Notes: a model not told the origin generated them from the letters alone. DNA of 36,688 nt from CADCTB01 sp038214685 (GCA_038214685.1 JBBQRO010000023.1:1-36688); one strand, 5' to 3'. Shown: positions 15,453 to 23,952, counted from the first letter of the stretch. Made by a program: numbers and translations.

Positions 15453-17431
15453 TGCGACTACGGCTCGGAGCTGCGGCTCTCCTCGCCCTGGCTCTGGGCG
15501 CCGCGCTCGGTCCGATCGCGGTCGCCCAACCCGCGCCGGGTCGGGGACGGATGACCTTCGTGTCCCAGACCCCCTGGGTGGCCCCCGGCGGCGACTTCCT
15601 GGTCCGGGTGCGGGTCGACCGGCCCGCCGGGGCGTCGAACCTGGAGTTCGCCCTCACGGTCTTCCCCGCAGTTGCCACCCGGTCGGGGTTCATTGAGACC
15701 CTGAGCGACCGGATGAGCGACTCTGCCCTCGTGGCTCTGCAGCCTGTGCCCCTCGCCGGACTCCGTACCGAGCCCAATGGCGACGTCATCGTCACGGTTC
15801 CCGTCCGCGACCCTGCGCTGCCCCGCGACCCGGCACGCGTCCTCCTGCCGCCTCGCGACGGGGTGTACCCGGTGCGGGTCGAGCTGCGCGACCGGCTGGC
15901 CGGCACCGCCGTCGACCGGTTCGTGACCCACCTGCTGCACACCCCCGAGCTCCACTCCACCCCCAAGCTCGGGGTGTCACTGGTCTTCCCGGTCCACGCC
16001 CCGCCCGCCCTGCAGCCCGACGGCAGCCGCCAGCTCCCCGACGGCGACACCCTGACCGCCATGGCCCAGGGAGTGGATGCCGTCCGGTCGAGCCCGTTCG
16101 CCCTGGCCCCGACCCCCGAGACGGTCGCCGCCCTGGCCGCCAGCACCGATGGCAAAGCCAAGGCTCTCCTGGCCTCGCTGAAAGCCACTGCGGCCGAACG
16201 GGCCACCCTCACAGGGTCCTTCGTGCCCGCCAACCTGGCCGCCCTGATGGGCGCCGGCCTCGACGGGGAGGTGGCCAGCCAGATGGCCCGGGGCTCGGCC
16301 GAGCTCACCGACACGCTGGGCGGCCGCCTCGACACTCGCACGTGGCTGGTCGAGGAGGCGCTCGACCCCCACGTGGTCGATGTGCTGGCCGGCCGGGGTT
16401 TCGACAGGATTCTGGCCTCCGAGGGGTCGCTGGCGCCGATACCCGACCAGCAGCTCACCCTCACCCGGCCGTTCGTGCTCACCGGGCGCCAGACCCGCGT
16501 GCAGGCAGTGTCGGCCGACGCCGGCCTGGCCGCCCACTTCAACGGCGCGGCCAACCAAGCGCTGTCCGCCTTTCAACTGCTGGCTGACCTGGCCGTGATC
16601 TACCTTGACCGGCCCGGTGACGACGAGCGCCGGGGCATGGCCGCCATCGCCCCGCGCGACTGGCGCCCGTCCCGGCAGTTCCTCGACGTGGTGACCAACG
16701 GCCTCGCCGTGTCGCCCATCCTGGAGCCCATCACCCTGGACTCTCTCTTCAGCGGGGTCCCCACCGCCCAGGACGATGCCGGCGCGAACCTGGTCCGCAA
16801 GCCCGCCGTCCCCACCCTGGGGAGCCTGGCCGAGGTGGCTGTCGACCTGGGCGATTCCCGCCGCAACCTCGATTCGCTCGGTTCCGTGCTGGGCTCGGGC
16901 AATGCCACCTCCGCGGTGATCGAGGAGCAGCTCCTCGTCGCCGGGTCCTCCGACTTGAAAGCCCTCCGCCAACGCGAGGCCTACGTCGCCGGCGCCGACC
17001 GCCAGATACAGGCCCAACTCGACGCCATCGAGATGCCCGAGGGCCGGTCGTTCACCCTGACCGCCCGCACGGGCGAGATTCCCGTGACCTTCAAGAACAA
17101 CACGGGCAACCCCGTGTGGGTGGTGGTGCGGATCGAGAGCGACAAGCTCGACTTCCCGGCCGGCACCGTCCAGGATCTCGAGCTGACCCGGCTCAACACC
17201 ACCCAGCGCTTCCCGGTGGTGGCCCGGGCGTCGGGGGCGTTCCCCATCCGCATCACCCTGGAAGCCCCGGACGGGCATCTGGTGGTGGGGCAGGCCCGCA
17301 TCACGGTACGGTCAACCGCCGCATCGAGCGCCAGCCTGGTGGTGGCCATGGGGGCGGCCACCTTCCTGGCCGTCTGGTGGGGGCGCAATGCCATGAAGGG
17401 TCGCCGAGCGAGAGGTCTGGTGCCAGAATGA
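15452..17431 (+). CDS. DUF6049 family secreted, membrane-anchored protein
   Basis: 659 residues with a Sec signal peptide (residues 1-26: MRLRLGAAALLALALGAALG, then cleavage near VAQ-PA) and one C-terminal membrane helix (about 627-648, LVVAMGAATFLAVWWGRN) followed by a basic cytoplasmic tail. The large extracytoplasmic part starts with a beta-sandwich (MTFVSQTPWVAPGGDFLVRV), typical of the DUF6049 family (mycobacterial Rv3909), and ends with an immunoglobulin-like section (GEIPVTFKNNTGNPVWVVVR). The family neighbours cell-wall and MviN-related genes, hinting at an envelope role that is unproven. It overlaps the GNAT gene by one base and degV by four bases. Confidence 0.88.
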   Translation: MRLRLGAAALLALALGAALGPIAVAQPAPGRGRMTFVSQTPWVAPGGDFLVRVRVDRPAGASNLEFALTVFPAVATRSGFIETLSDRMSDSALVALQPVPLAGLRTEPNGDVIVTVPVRDPALPRDPARVLLPPRDGVYPVRVELRDRLAGTAVDRFVTHLLHTPELHSTPKLGVSLVFPVHAPPALQPDGSRQLPDGDTLTAMAQGVDAVRSSPFALAPTPETVAALAASTDGKAKALLASLKATAAERATLTGSFVPANLAALMGAGLDGEVASQMARGSAELTDTLGGRLDTRTWLVEEALDPHVVDVLAGRGFDRILASEGSLAPIPDQQLTLTRPFVLTGRQTRVQAVSADAGLAAHFNGAANQALSAFQLLADLAVIYLDRPGDDERRGMAAIAPRDWRPSRQFLDVVTNGLAVSPILEPITLDSLFSGVPTAQDDAGANLVRKPAVPTLGSLAEVAVDLGDSRRNLDSLGSVLGSGNATSAVIEEQLLVAGSSDLKALRQREAYVAGADRQIQAQLDAIEMPEGRSFTLTARTGEIPVTFKNNTGNPVWVVVRIESDKLDFPAGTVQDLELTRLNTTQRFPVVARASGAFPIRITLEAPDGHLVVGQARITVRSTAASSASLVVAMGAATFLAVWWGRNAMKGRRARGLVPE

Positions 17432-18285
17432 CCGTCAGGATCGTCACCGACAGCAGTTGCGATCTGCCCGATGGGCTGGTGTCCGAGCTGGGCATCGACG
17501 TGGTGCCCCTCACCATCCGCTTCGGCACCGAGGAGCTGGTGGATCGGCGCGACCTCACGCCCGCCCAGTTCTGGGCCCGCTGTGGCACCTCGGCCGAGCT
17601 GCCGTCCACCGCCGCCCCGGCGCCCGGCGCCTTCGAGGAGGTCTTCCGGGCCGCAGCGGCGGCCGGGGCCGAGGGCGTGATGTGCGTGGTCCTGTCCTCC
17701 AAGCTCTCGGCCACCGGCGAGTCGGCCCAGGCCGGGGCCCGGGCCGTGGCCGACGTGGTGCCGGTCAAGGTCGTCGACTCGCTGTCGGTCAGCCTCGGCC
17801 ACGGGATGATGGCGGTCCAGTCGGCCCGCCGGGCCGCAGCCGGCGCCACCCTGGACGAGATCGTCGCCCTGGCCGAGGACATGGCCCGGCGCACCAAGAT
17901 CTTCGCCAGCCTCGACACCTTGGAGTACCTCAAGAAGGGCGGGCGGATCGGGGCGGCCCAGGCCCTGGTGGGCTCGATCCTGTCGATCAAGCCGGTGATC
18001 GAGGTGGTCGACGGCAAGGTGGAGCCCGGCCCCAAGCAGCGCACCCGGTCGCGGTCGCTGCAGTGGCTGGCCGACCAGGTCGGGGCCCAGAAGGGCGTGG
18101 AGAACCTGGCCATCCTCCACGGCGACGCGCCCGACGTCGACACCCTGCTGGGCCTGCTCAACCCCCATTTCCCCCGCGAGCAGATCGTGATCGGGCAGCT
18201 CGGGGCCGTGGTCGGGGCCCATACCGGGCCCCGGACCATCGGGGTGGCATTCCAGACCGCCGCCGGGGCCGGTACCGTGTCCTAG
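17428..18285 (+). CDS. DegV family fatty-acid-binding protein
   Basis: 285 residues, full length for DegV. N-terminal MTVRIVTDSSCDLPDGLVSE contains the TDSxxD signature; PLTIRFGTEE and STAAPAPGAFEEVF follow. The lipid-pocket loop VLSSKLSATGESAQAGAR is near residues 89-106, then VVDSLSVSLGHGMM and the C-terminal DTLEYLKKGGRIGAAQALVG and SIKPVIEVVDGKVEP. DegV/FakB proteins bind fatty acids; in Firmicutes FakB presents them to the kinase FakA for phosphorylation. No FakA (DAK-type) gene is visible here. The ATG overlaps the DUF6049 stop (ATGA). This gene is inserted relative to the mycobacterial order. Confidence 0.93.
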   Translation: MTVRIVTDSSCDLPDGLVSELGIDVVPLTIRFGTEELVDRRDLTPAQFWARCGTSAELPSTAAPAPGAFEEVFRAAAAAGAEGVMCVVLSSKLSATGESAQAGARAVADVVPVKVVDSLSVSLGHGMMAVQSARRAAAGATLDEIVALAEDMARRTKIFASLDTLEYLKKGGRIGAAQALVGSILSIKPVIEVVDGKVEPGPKQRTRSRSLQWLADQVGAQKGVENLAILHGDAPDVDTLLGLLNPHFPREQIVIGQLGAVVGAHTGPRTIGVAFQTAAGAGTVS

Positions 18286-19875
18286 GTGTCGGACGCTGCA
18301 CCCATCGGTGGTGCTGGGCCAACTGGTAAGTCGGTCGGGGTGCACTCCGAGCGCGTCCTGGCCGGGCGCTATCGGCTGAGGCGGCTCATCGCCAAGGGCG
18401 GGATGGCCGAGGTCTGGGAAGCGGTCGACGACATCCTGGGCCGGCCCGTGGCCGTCAAGATCCTCCATCTCCACCTGGCCGCCGACGAGTCGTTCCGCGA
18501 GCGCTTCCGCCGCGAGGCCATCGCCGCCGCCCGCCTGGCCCACCCGAACGTGGTCGCCACCTTCGACACCGGCACCGACGGCGGCGTCACCTTCATCGTC
18601 ATGGAGCTGGTCGACGCGCCGACGATGCGCCAGGCGCTCAACGACGACGGGCCGATGGCGGCCGGTCGGGTGGTCCACGTGGGCGCCCAGGTGGCCGACG
18701 CCCTGCACTACGCCCACAAGGCCGGCGTGGTCCACCGCGACATCAAGCCGGCCAACGTCCTCATCTGCTCCGACGGGCGGGTGAAGGTGGCCGACTTCGG
18801 CATCGCCAAGGCGGTGGAGGACGCCGAGCCCGACCGCCCCAGCCCCTCCGATGCCCTCACCGGCACCGGCTCGATCGTGGGTACCGCCCAGTACCTGTCG
18901 CCCGAGCAGGTCGACGGGCGCGCCGTCGACGGCCGGGCCGACGTCTACGCCCTGGGCGTGGTCCTCTACGAGATGCTGTGCGGTCGGCCCCCCTTCACCG
19001 GCGACACCGACATGGCCGTCGCCCTCAAGCACATCACCACCGATCCGCTGGCCCCCCGCCAGGTCCGGGCGGGCATCCCGCGGGCTCTCGAGGTCGTCGT
19101 GCTCCGGGCCCTGGCCAAGGCCCCCGACGCCCGTTTCCAGTCGGCTGCCGAATTCCGGACCGCACTGCTGTCGGTGGACCTGGGCGCCGGCGACCCTACC
19201 GGCGTGGTGGCCGCCCCGCCCCTCCCCCCGAGGGACCACGCCCCGCCCCGACCCGACCACACGCCGCCCCGGGGCGTGCCCCCCACGTTCGTGAAGAGCG
19301 AGCGCCGGTGGCTGGTCCCTTCGGTGGCAATCGTGGCCGTGGCCCTCACCCTGGGTGTGGTCGGCGTGCTCTTCGCCCGCTCCGACACCGGGCAGCGCAT
19401 GATCGACGGCAGCACCACCCAGGAGACGCCTGCCGGCCCGACCGCCATCCCGAAGCCCACGCCCCTGGCCTTCGACCCGCCGCCCGGCAGTCAAGCCGAG
19501 CACGACGACGAGCTGCCCTTCCTGGTCGACGGCGATCCCGCCACCCTCTGGAACACTGAGAACTACAACACCAACCTCTTCGGCGGCCTGAAACCGGGCG
19601 TCGGCGTGGTCCTGCAGCTCAGCGGGGCCGTCAAGCTCGAGGAGCTCAGGGTGACGTCGCCCCGCGGCGGTTGGGCCGCCGAGGTGCTGGTGGCCGCCAC
19701 GCCCCAGGCCACCCGCCAGGCGTGGGGCGAGCCGGTCGCCACCAAGAAGGGGATCGCCGCGGGCACGACCACCTTCGACCTCGGCGGCCGCACCGCAGGC
19801 GCGGTCCTGCTGTGGATCACCGACCTGGGCGCCGGCGAATCGGTGGTGAGCATCGGGGAGCTCCGCCTCACCTAG
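18286..19875 (+). CDS. Receptor Ser/Thr protein kinase with extracellular discoidin-like domain
   Basis: 529 residues. The kinase domain at about 27-290 is catalytically intact: glycine loop AKGGMAEV, Lys58 in VAVKIL, HRDIKPANV at about 150, DFG at about 170, GTAQYLSPEQ activation segment end. A Pro-rich linker follows, one membrane helix at about 342-364 (WLVPSVAIVAVALTLGVVG), then an extracellular beta-rich domain (LPFLVDGDPATLWNTENY; GVGVVLQLSGAVKLEELRV; LLWITDLG). This resembles the C-terminal extracellular domain of mycobacterial Rv3910, where MviN is fused to a pseudokinase. Here there is no MviN part and the kinase looks active. GTG 18286 follows the degV stop directly; GTG 18340 is an alternative. 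Confidence 0.92.
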   Translation: MSDAAPIGGAGPTGKSVGVHSERVLAGRYRLRRLIAKGGMAEVWEAVDDILGRPVAVKILHLHLAADESFRERFRREAIAAARLAHPNVVATFDTGTDGGVTFIVMELVDAPTMRQALNDDGPMAAGRVVHVGAQVADALHYAHKAGVVHRDIKPANVLICSDGRVKVADFGIAKAVEDAEPDRPSPSDALTGTGSIVGTAQYLSPEQVDGRAVDGRADVYALGVVLYEMLCGRPPFTGDTDMAVALKHITTDPLAPRQVRAGIPRALEVVVLRALAKAPDARFQSAAEFRTALLSVDLGAGDPTGVVAAPPLPPRDHAPPRPDHTPPRGVPPTFVKSERRWLVPSVAIVAVALTLGVVGVLFARSDTGQRMIDGSTTQETPAGPTAIPKPTPLAFDPPPGSQAEHDDELPFLVDGDPATLWNTENYNTNLFGGLKPGVGVVLQLSGAVKLEELRVTSPRGGWAAEVLVAATPQATRQAWGEPVATKKGIAAGTTTFDLGGRTAGAVLLWITDLGAGESVVSIGELRLT

Positions 19876-19929
19876 TGCCGCGCCTACCCTCCGGGCATCG
19901 AACGCCGCGATTCGGAGCAACTGACGGAC

Positions 19930-20484
19930 TTGGAGCTGGTGGAGTCCGCCCGGGACGGCGACCGTGCCGCCCTGGACTCCCTGCTGCGCCGCCACCACCA
20001 CCGGCTCTTCGCCCTGTGCCGGCGGATGACCGGTGACGACGCCGACGCGGCCGACGCCTGCCAGGAGGCGCTGATGGCCATTGTGCGGGGCCTGCACGGC
20101 TTCGACGGGCGGTCGGCCTTCGGCACCTGGGCCTACCGGGTGACCACCAACGCCTGCCTCGACGAGCTCCGGCGCCGCCGGCGGCGCCCCGAGCCGGGCC
20201 TGCCCGAGGGGTCGGCCGAGGTGGCGTCGCCCCTCGACCACATGGAGGCGTCGACCACCCGGGTGGACCTCGACCGCGCCCTGCAGTCCCTCCCCTCGGA
20301 CTACCGGGCCGCCGTGGTGCTGCGCGACGTCTGCGGGCTCTCCTACGACGAGATCGCCCAGACCCTCGGCATCCCGGCCGGCACCGTCCGCTCCCGTATC
20401 GCCCGGGGGCGTAGCGCCCTGATCCCCCTGCTGAGCTCAGGCCGGAACTCCGGGCCCCCCACCGAGCGTCCAACCACCAGATGA
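19930..20484 (+). CDS. ECF RNA polymerase sigma factor, SigM-like
   Basis: 184 residues. Region 2: HHHRLFALCRRMTGDDADAA, DACQEALMAIVRGLHGFDGR, GTWAYRVTTNACLDELRRRR (about 22-90). Region 4: SLPSDYRAAVVLRDVCGLSY and DEIAQTLGIPAGTVRSRIAR (about 117-158). Position between the kinase and an anti-sigma gene, and before trxB-trxA, matches mycobacterial sigM (Rv3911). TTG 19930 is the first conventional start in frame. A CTG at 19921 behind GGAG would give the more typical N-terminus MTDLELVESARDGD, so the true start may be there. The stop overlaps the anti-sigma ATG (ATGA), which ensures co-production. Confidence 0.92.
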   Translation: MELVESARDGDRAALDSLLRRHHHRLFALCRRMTGDDADAADACQEALMAIVRGLHGFDGRSAFGTWAYRVTTNACLDELRRRRRRPEPGLPEGSAEVASPLDHMEASTTRVDLDRALQSLPSDYRAAVVLRDVCGLSYDEIAQTLGIPAGTVRSRIARGRSALIPLLSSGRNSGPPTERPTTR

Positions 20485-21458
20485 CCGACCGACACGCAGA
20501 CTTCGAGGCCCTCAGCGCCTACGTCGACGGGGAGGCCCCCGAGTGGGCCGACCACGTCGAGGCCTGCGCCCCGTGCCGGGCCACCGCCGCGGAGTTGCGG
20601 GCCCTGGCCGTCGTCGTGGCCGCGCCGGTGGCCGCCCGGTCCCCCGCCGATATCGACCGCGACATCGCCGCCGCCCTCGCTGCCGTTCCGACCTCTACCT
20701 CCGCCGCCTCCGCCCCTGCGCCCAGGCCCGCCCGCCCCGCGCCCAGTCGCCGCTCCGGCAATCCCTGGGCCCTGGGCGCGGTGGCCGCAGTCGTCCTGGC
20801 CGTGCTCGGCATCTCGGGCGTGGTGCTCAGCAGCTATCGGGAGTCCGACAACTCCACCACGGTGGCCGGCCCGGCGTTCCAATCCGAGGCCAACCTCGAC
20901 GCCCGCACCGGCCCGGAGGCCGGCGGGGGGGTGGCCGGCGCCGCCCCATCCCTACCGCCGGCTGATCTGGGCGACGTGGGCGACGCCGCCACCCTGCGCT
21001 CGCGCGCCCAGCCTGGGTTGGCCCCCGGGCCGGCGAGCGCCGGGTCGACGATCACCGGGAGTTCGGGCGGGAGCGCGGGTGCGGCCACAGGCAACTCGGC
21101 GACGAGCGACGGGCGATCGTCCTCGTCGGCGAACTCCGGCGCAGCATCCAACGCCACCGCCGGCGCGGTGTCCGGTGCGACCGGCTCCGCCGTCGCTGGT
21201 AGCGGGCTGACTCCCACAACCACCCTCAACCAGGGCGCCGGCGCCACGGTGGTCGGCACCCGACCGTGCGAGGAGCAGGCCCGCACCCGGGAGCCGACCC
21301 TCGGGCCGGTGGTCTACTTCGCCACCGCCCGCCAGGGGGCCGTGGCCGGGTTCGTCCTGGGCTTCGGCCCGGCCCCGGGGTCGGCACCCGCCCCCGTCAC
21401 TCTGTTGCTGCTGGCGCAGGAGGGCTGTGCCGAAGTGCTGAGGTCGGTCGGGCCCTGA
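20481..21458 (+). CDS. Membrane anti-sigma factor (zinc-binding type)
   Basis: 325 residues. The N-terminal anti-sigma domain carries the zinc motif H25-x3-C29-x2-C32 (HVEACAPCR), as in redox-sensing ZAS proteins. One membrane helix lies at about 93-116 (NPWALGAVAAVVLAVLGISG). The extracytoplasmic part is about 200 residues of Ala/Gly/Ser/Thr-rich low complexity, ending with a short folded segment with two Cys residues (GTRPCEEQARTREPTLGP; LLLLAQEGCAEVLRSV) that may form a disulfide. It should hold the adjacent ECF sigma factor inactive at the membrane; trxB-trxA downstream fit a thiol-redox circuit, as described for Mycobacterium SigM-RsmA-Trx by position. The 3' end overlaps the convergent membrane-protein gene by 62 bases. 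Confidence 0.9.
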   Translation: MTDRHADFEALSAYVDGEAPEWADHVEACAPCRATAAELRALAVVVAAPVAARSPADIDRDIAAALAAVPTSTSAASAPAPRPARPAPSRRSGNPWALGAVAAVVLAVLGISGVVLSSYRESDNSTTVAGPAFQSEANLDARTGPEAGGGVAGAAPSLPPADLGDVGDAATLRSRAQPGLAPGPASAGSTITGSSGGSAGAATGNSATSDGRSSSSANSGAASNATAGAVSGATGSAVAGSGLTPTTTLNQGAGATVVGTRPCEEQARTREPTLGPVVYFATARQGAVAGFVLGFGPAPGSAPAPVTLLLLAQEGCAEVLRSVGP

Positions 21459-21762
21459 CCGCGCCGGCGGCCCCGGCGAGGGCTACGGCCGCCCACCCCT
21501 TCCACCCGACCGTCCCCAGGCGGTGCCCGGTGGCGATCCAGCCGGCTGCCAGCAGCGCGCCGGCGGCGATCGCCCCGGAGCCGGCCGCCAGCAGCGCGCT
21601 CCCGGCTCTGGCCACCGCCACCGCGGCCTCGGCCACGAACAGCCCGGTGACCACGCCGGACCCGATGACGGCCCAGCCGTCGAAGCCGTACTCCCCGAGC
21701 ACGGCGGCGGCCACCACGCCGACCGCCGCGCCGGCCACGAGGGCCAAGGACTCACGAACCAT
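21397..21762 (-). CDS. Small Ala/Gly-rich membrane protein
   Basis: 121 residues, almost wholly hydrophobic, with about four membrane segments (LALVAGAAVGVVAAAVLGEY; AVIGSGVVTGLFVAEAAVAV; LLAAGSGAIAAGALLAAGWI; WAAVALAGAAGAV). Charged residues are only at the ends. No family is recognised. ATG 21762 is chosen because TACCCT lies 5 bases upstream and hydrophobic sequence begins soon after; longer in-frame versions would cross into the divergent gene. Its last 62 bases overlap the convergent anti-sigma gene, so the exact end of the functional protein is less certain. It may be an integral membrane helper expressed together with the divergent holin-like gene. Confidence 0.65.
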   Translation of the reverse strand: MVRESLALVAGAAVGVVAAAVLGEYGFDGWAVIGSGVVTGLFVAEAAVAVARAGSALLAAGSGAIAAGALLAAGWIATGHRLGTVGWKGWAAVALAGAAGAVRARPTSALRHSPPAPAATE

Positions 21763-21767
21763 GCCCG

Positions 21768-21777
21768 AGGGTAGGCT
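21768..21777. promoter_or_regulatory. Overlapping divergent -10 boxes
   Basis: TACCCT (minus strand, 21768-21773) and TAGGCT (plus strand, 21772-21777) overlap by two bases and lie 5 and 6 bases from the divergent start codons at 21762 and 21784. Both genes would be leaderless, and polymerase could not occupy both boxes at once, giving mutually exclusive expression. Confidence 0.4.
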
Positions 21778-21783
21778 CCCAGA

Positions 21784-22101
21784 ATGGCTCAGGAGGGCAC
21801 TGACTGGACCACCGACCTGCTCGACCGGCTCGACCACTACATCGACGTCGTCCGCAGCAACACCACCGACCGCCTGGTCAAGGTCGCCCGCCTGCTGGTC
21901 TTCGGCCTGATCGCGGTGATCGTGGGCTCGATGGCCGGGATCGTGGCCCTGATCGCCCTGGTACGCATCCTCGACGTGGTGCTCCCCCGGGAGGTGTGGC
22001 TGCCCTACGTGGTCCTTGGGGCAATATTCCTGGGCCTGGGGATGTTCCTCTGGTCGAAGAAGACGGCGCCCACTGCTTCGCAGGACCTCGGGCGGCCGTG
22101 A
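21784..22101 (+). CDS. Small two-helix membrane protein, holin-like family
   Basis: 105 residues. An amphipathic N-terminus (LLDRLDHYIDVVRSNTTDRL) is followed by two membrane helices (about 36-61, VARLLVFGLIAVIVGSMAGI; about 71-91, WLPYVVLGAIFLGLGMFLWS) and a short basic tail. It resembles small actinobacterial proteins annotated as phage-holin-family or holin-like, encoded beside trxB; no phage genes are nearby, so a lysis role is not implied. The ATG at 21784 has TAGGCT 6 bases upstream and no ribosome-binding site. trxB starts 10 bases after its stop, so the two share a transcript. Confidence 0.75.
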   Translation: MAQEGTDWTTDLLDRLDHYIDVVRSNTTDRLVKVARLLVFGLIAVIVGSMAGIVALIALVRILDVVLPREVWLPYVVLGAIFLGLGMFLWSKKTAPTASQDLGRP

Positions 22102-22111
22102 CAGGAGACGT

Positions 22112-23104
22112 GTGACCGAGACTTCCGTGACCGAGATCCGAGATGTGATCATCATCGGGTCAGGCCCCGCCGGCCTCACCGCGGCCATCTACACCGCCCG
22201 GGCCAACCTGCGCCCCCTCGTGTTCGAGGGTGCGCTGTCCTCCACCGGCGACCAGCCCGGCGGCCAGCTCATGCTGACCACCGACGTCGAGAACTACCCG
22301 GGTTTCGTCGACGGCATCCAGGGCCCGGAGCTGATGGGCGCCATGCGGGCCCAGGCCGCACGTTTCGGCGCCGAGTTTGTCACCGACAAGATCGACCGGG
22401 TCGACTTCAGCTCCCGGCCGGGCCGGGTGTGGGTGGGCGACGCCGAGTACCAGGGCCGGGCCGTGATCGTCGCCACCGGGGCCCGGGCCAAGATGCTCGG
22501 CCTCGACAACGAGCTGCGGCTGATCGGCCACGGGGTGTCCACCTGCGCCACCTGCGACGGGTTCTTCTTCCGCGGCCACACCATCGCCGTGGTCGGTGGG
22601 GGCGACTCCGCCCTGGAAGAGGCCACCTTCCTCACCAAGTTCGCCGAGAAGGTCTACGTCATTCACCGCCGCGACTCGCTGCGGGCGTCGAAGATCATGC
22701 AGGAGCGGGCGTTCAAGAACGAGAAGATCGAGTTCCTCTGGAACTCGGTGCCCGTCGAACTGCACGGCGACGAACGCCTCAGTGGCGCCACCGTCAAGAA
22801 CGTCAAGACCGGGGAGGCGTCGGAGCTCGACATCACCGGGCTGTTCGTGGCCATCGGCCACCATCCCAACACCAACCTCTTCGTGGGCCAGCTGGCCATG
22901 GACGATGCGTCCTACCTGCTCACCCACCGGGGCACCCACCTCAACGTCGAGGGCGTATTCGCTGCCGGCGACGTCCAGGATCGCACCTACCGGCAGGCCG
23001 TCACTGCGGCCGGGTCGGGCTGCATGGCCGCCATCGACGCCGAGCGGTGGCTGGAGAGTCAGCCGCACGAGTCCGACATCAACCAGACGCCCACGGAGTG
23101 GTGA
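22112..23104 (+). CDS. trxB: Thioredoxin reductase
   Basis: 330 residues, standard length. It transfers electrons from NADPH through FAD to thioredoxin. FAD motif DVIIIGSGPAGLTAAIYTAR begins near residue 12. The redox disulfide is C145-A-T-C148 in STCATCDGFFFRG, the NADPH motif is VVGGGDSALEEATFLTKF (about 160-178) with HRRDSLRASK for the 2'-phosphate, and GVFAAGDVQDRTYRQAVTAA closes the FAD site. GTG 22112 is preferred: AGGAGA lies just upstream and an in-frame GTG at 22127 lacks one. The order sigma, anti-sigma, trxB, trxA is as in Mycobacterium (Rv3911-Rv3914). Confidence 0.97.
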   Translation: MTETSVTEIRDVIIIGSGPAGLTAAIYTARANLRPLVFEGALSSTGDQPGGQLMLTTDVENYPGFVDGIQGPELMGAMRAQAARFGAEFVTDKIDRVDFSSRPGRVWVGDAEYQGRAVIVATGARAKMLGLDNELRLIGHGVSTCATCDGFFFRGHTIAVVGGGDSALEEATFLTKFAEKVYVIHRRDSLRASKIMQERAFKNEKIEFLWNSVPVELHGDERLSGATVKNVKTGEASELDITGLFVAIGHHPNTNLFVGQLAMDDASYLLTHRGTHLNVEGVFAAGDVQDRTYRQAVTAAGSGCMAAIDAERWLESQPHESDINQTPTEW

Positions 23105-23174
23105 GGGTTACCCCCCGGAATGCCGCCGGCCCGTCCGGCGTTCAACTGTTCGACACCCAGGAGGCAAGAGGCTG

Positions 23175-23501
23175 ATGGCAGGCAACTACATAACGCTCAC
23201 CAACGAGACCTTCGACGAGGAGGTCGGCGCCTCCGAGCTTCCCTTGATCGTGGACTTCTGGGCGGAGTGGTGCGGGCCGTGCCGCATGGTGGCTCCCGTC
23301 CTCGAGCAGATCGCGGCCGAGAATGCCGGCAAGCTCCGCTTGGGCAAGCTCAACGTAGACGACGCCCCCGCCGTCGCCCAGCGCTTCAACATCATGAGCA
23401 TCCCCACCCTCATGGTGTTCAAGGACGGCGAGATGAAGAAGCGCATCGTCGGCGCCAAGGGCAAGGGCCAGCTCCTCGAAGACTTCGCCGAGTTCCTGTA
23501 G
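23175..23501 (+). CDS. trxA: Thioredoxin
   Basis: 108 residues, canonical size. The active site WAEWCGPCRMVAP has C33 and C36, followed by KLNVDDAPAVAQRFNIMSIP with the conserved cis-Pro, and PTLMVFKDGEMKKRIVGAKG. It is a cytosolic protein-disulfide reductant recycled by the adjacent TrxB, supporting ribonucleotide reductase, peroxiredoxins and similar enzymes. ATG 23175 is preceded by AGGAGG at 23159-23164 and GAGG nearer the start. The open frame continues far upstream only because it runs antisense-like through trxB. The gene lies 70 bases after trxB, so co-transcription is expected. Confidence 0.97.
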   Translation: MAGNYITLTNETFDEEVGASELPLIVDFWAEWCGPCRMVAPVLEQIAAENAGKLRLGKLNVDDAPAVAQRFNIMSIPTLMVFKDGEMKKRIVGAKGKGQLLEDFAEFL

Positions 23502-23520
23502 CTGCGAGGGCGCCCGCGCC

Positions 23521-23952
23521 ATGGACGTGCGCATCGTCGGGTTCAATCTGCCGGGTCGTGCCTGGTGCGAGTACGACAACGTCCACGTCGGAGTGCAGCG
23601 GCGGGCGGAGGTCGTCGACCTCTTTCCCGGCGACGCGGCCGAGGCCATCTGGAGCTTCTCAGTCGACGTGGTGCCGGCCGACGGGTCGTTCCGCGGCCCG
23701 TACGTGCAGGGCCGCAGGGGCGACCGGTTCCTCTACCTCAGCTGGGGCACGGTCGACGATGACCGGCGCTTCACCATGTTCCGGCGGGCCAAGCTGATGC
23801 TCGACGCCGTCGATCTGGCCGTGGCCACAGCTGCGGCCGAGCCAGGGCACCTCCTTCTGGCCACCCTGGCGCTGACCGGCGGCGACGGCAGCCCCCGTTG
23901 CGCCGCCCTCCGGCCGCCGGCCATCAGCTGGACGGCGTCCCCGGCCGGCTGA
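23521..23952 (+). CDS. DUF5990 family protein
   Basis: 143 residues. The pattern VHVGVQRRAEVVDLFPGDAA, FRGPYVQGRRGDRFLYLSWG and RRFTMFRRAKLMLDAV is that of DUF5990, small actinobacterial proteins of unknown function. Residues after about 105 (LTGGDGSPRCAALRPPAIS) form a shorter, less conserved tail. The ATG lies 19 bases after the trxA stop, so it may be read through from trxB-trxA. No catalytic motif is evident. In Mycobacterium the next genes after trxC are cwlM and parB/parA; none is here, so synteny breaks at this gene. Confidence 0.8.
   Translation: MDVRIVGFNLPGRAWCEYDNVHVGVQRRAEVVDLFPGDAAEAIWSFSVDVVPADGSFRGPYVQGRRGDRFLYLSWGTVDDDRRFTMFRRAKLMLDAVDLAVATAAAEPGHLLLATLALTGGDGSPRCAALRPPAISWTASPAG

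Noticed and set aside
16981..20241. Another open frame over 1000 codons long, on the minus strand opposite DUF6049, degV, the kinase and the ECF sigma gene.
   Set aside because: Same antisense artefact; it crosses several clearly real genes and contains no known motif.
21784..22101. Holin-like membrane protein considered as evidence of a prophage.
   Set aside because: No integrase, capsid, terminase, portal or endolysin genes nearby, and the gene is tightly linked to trxB.
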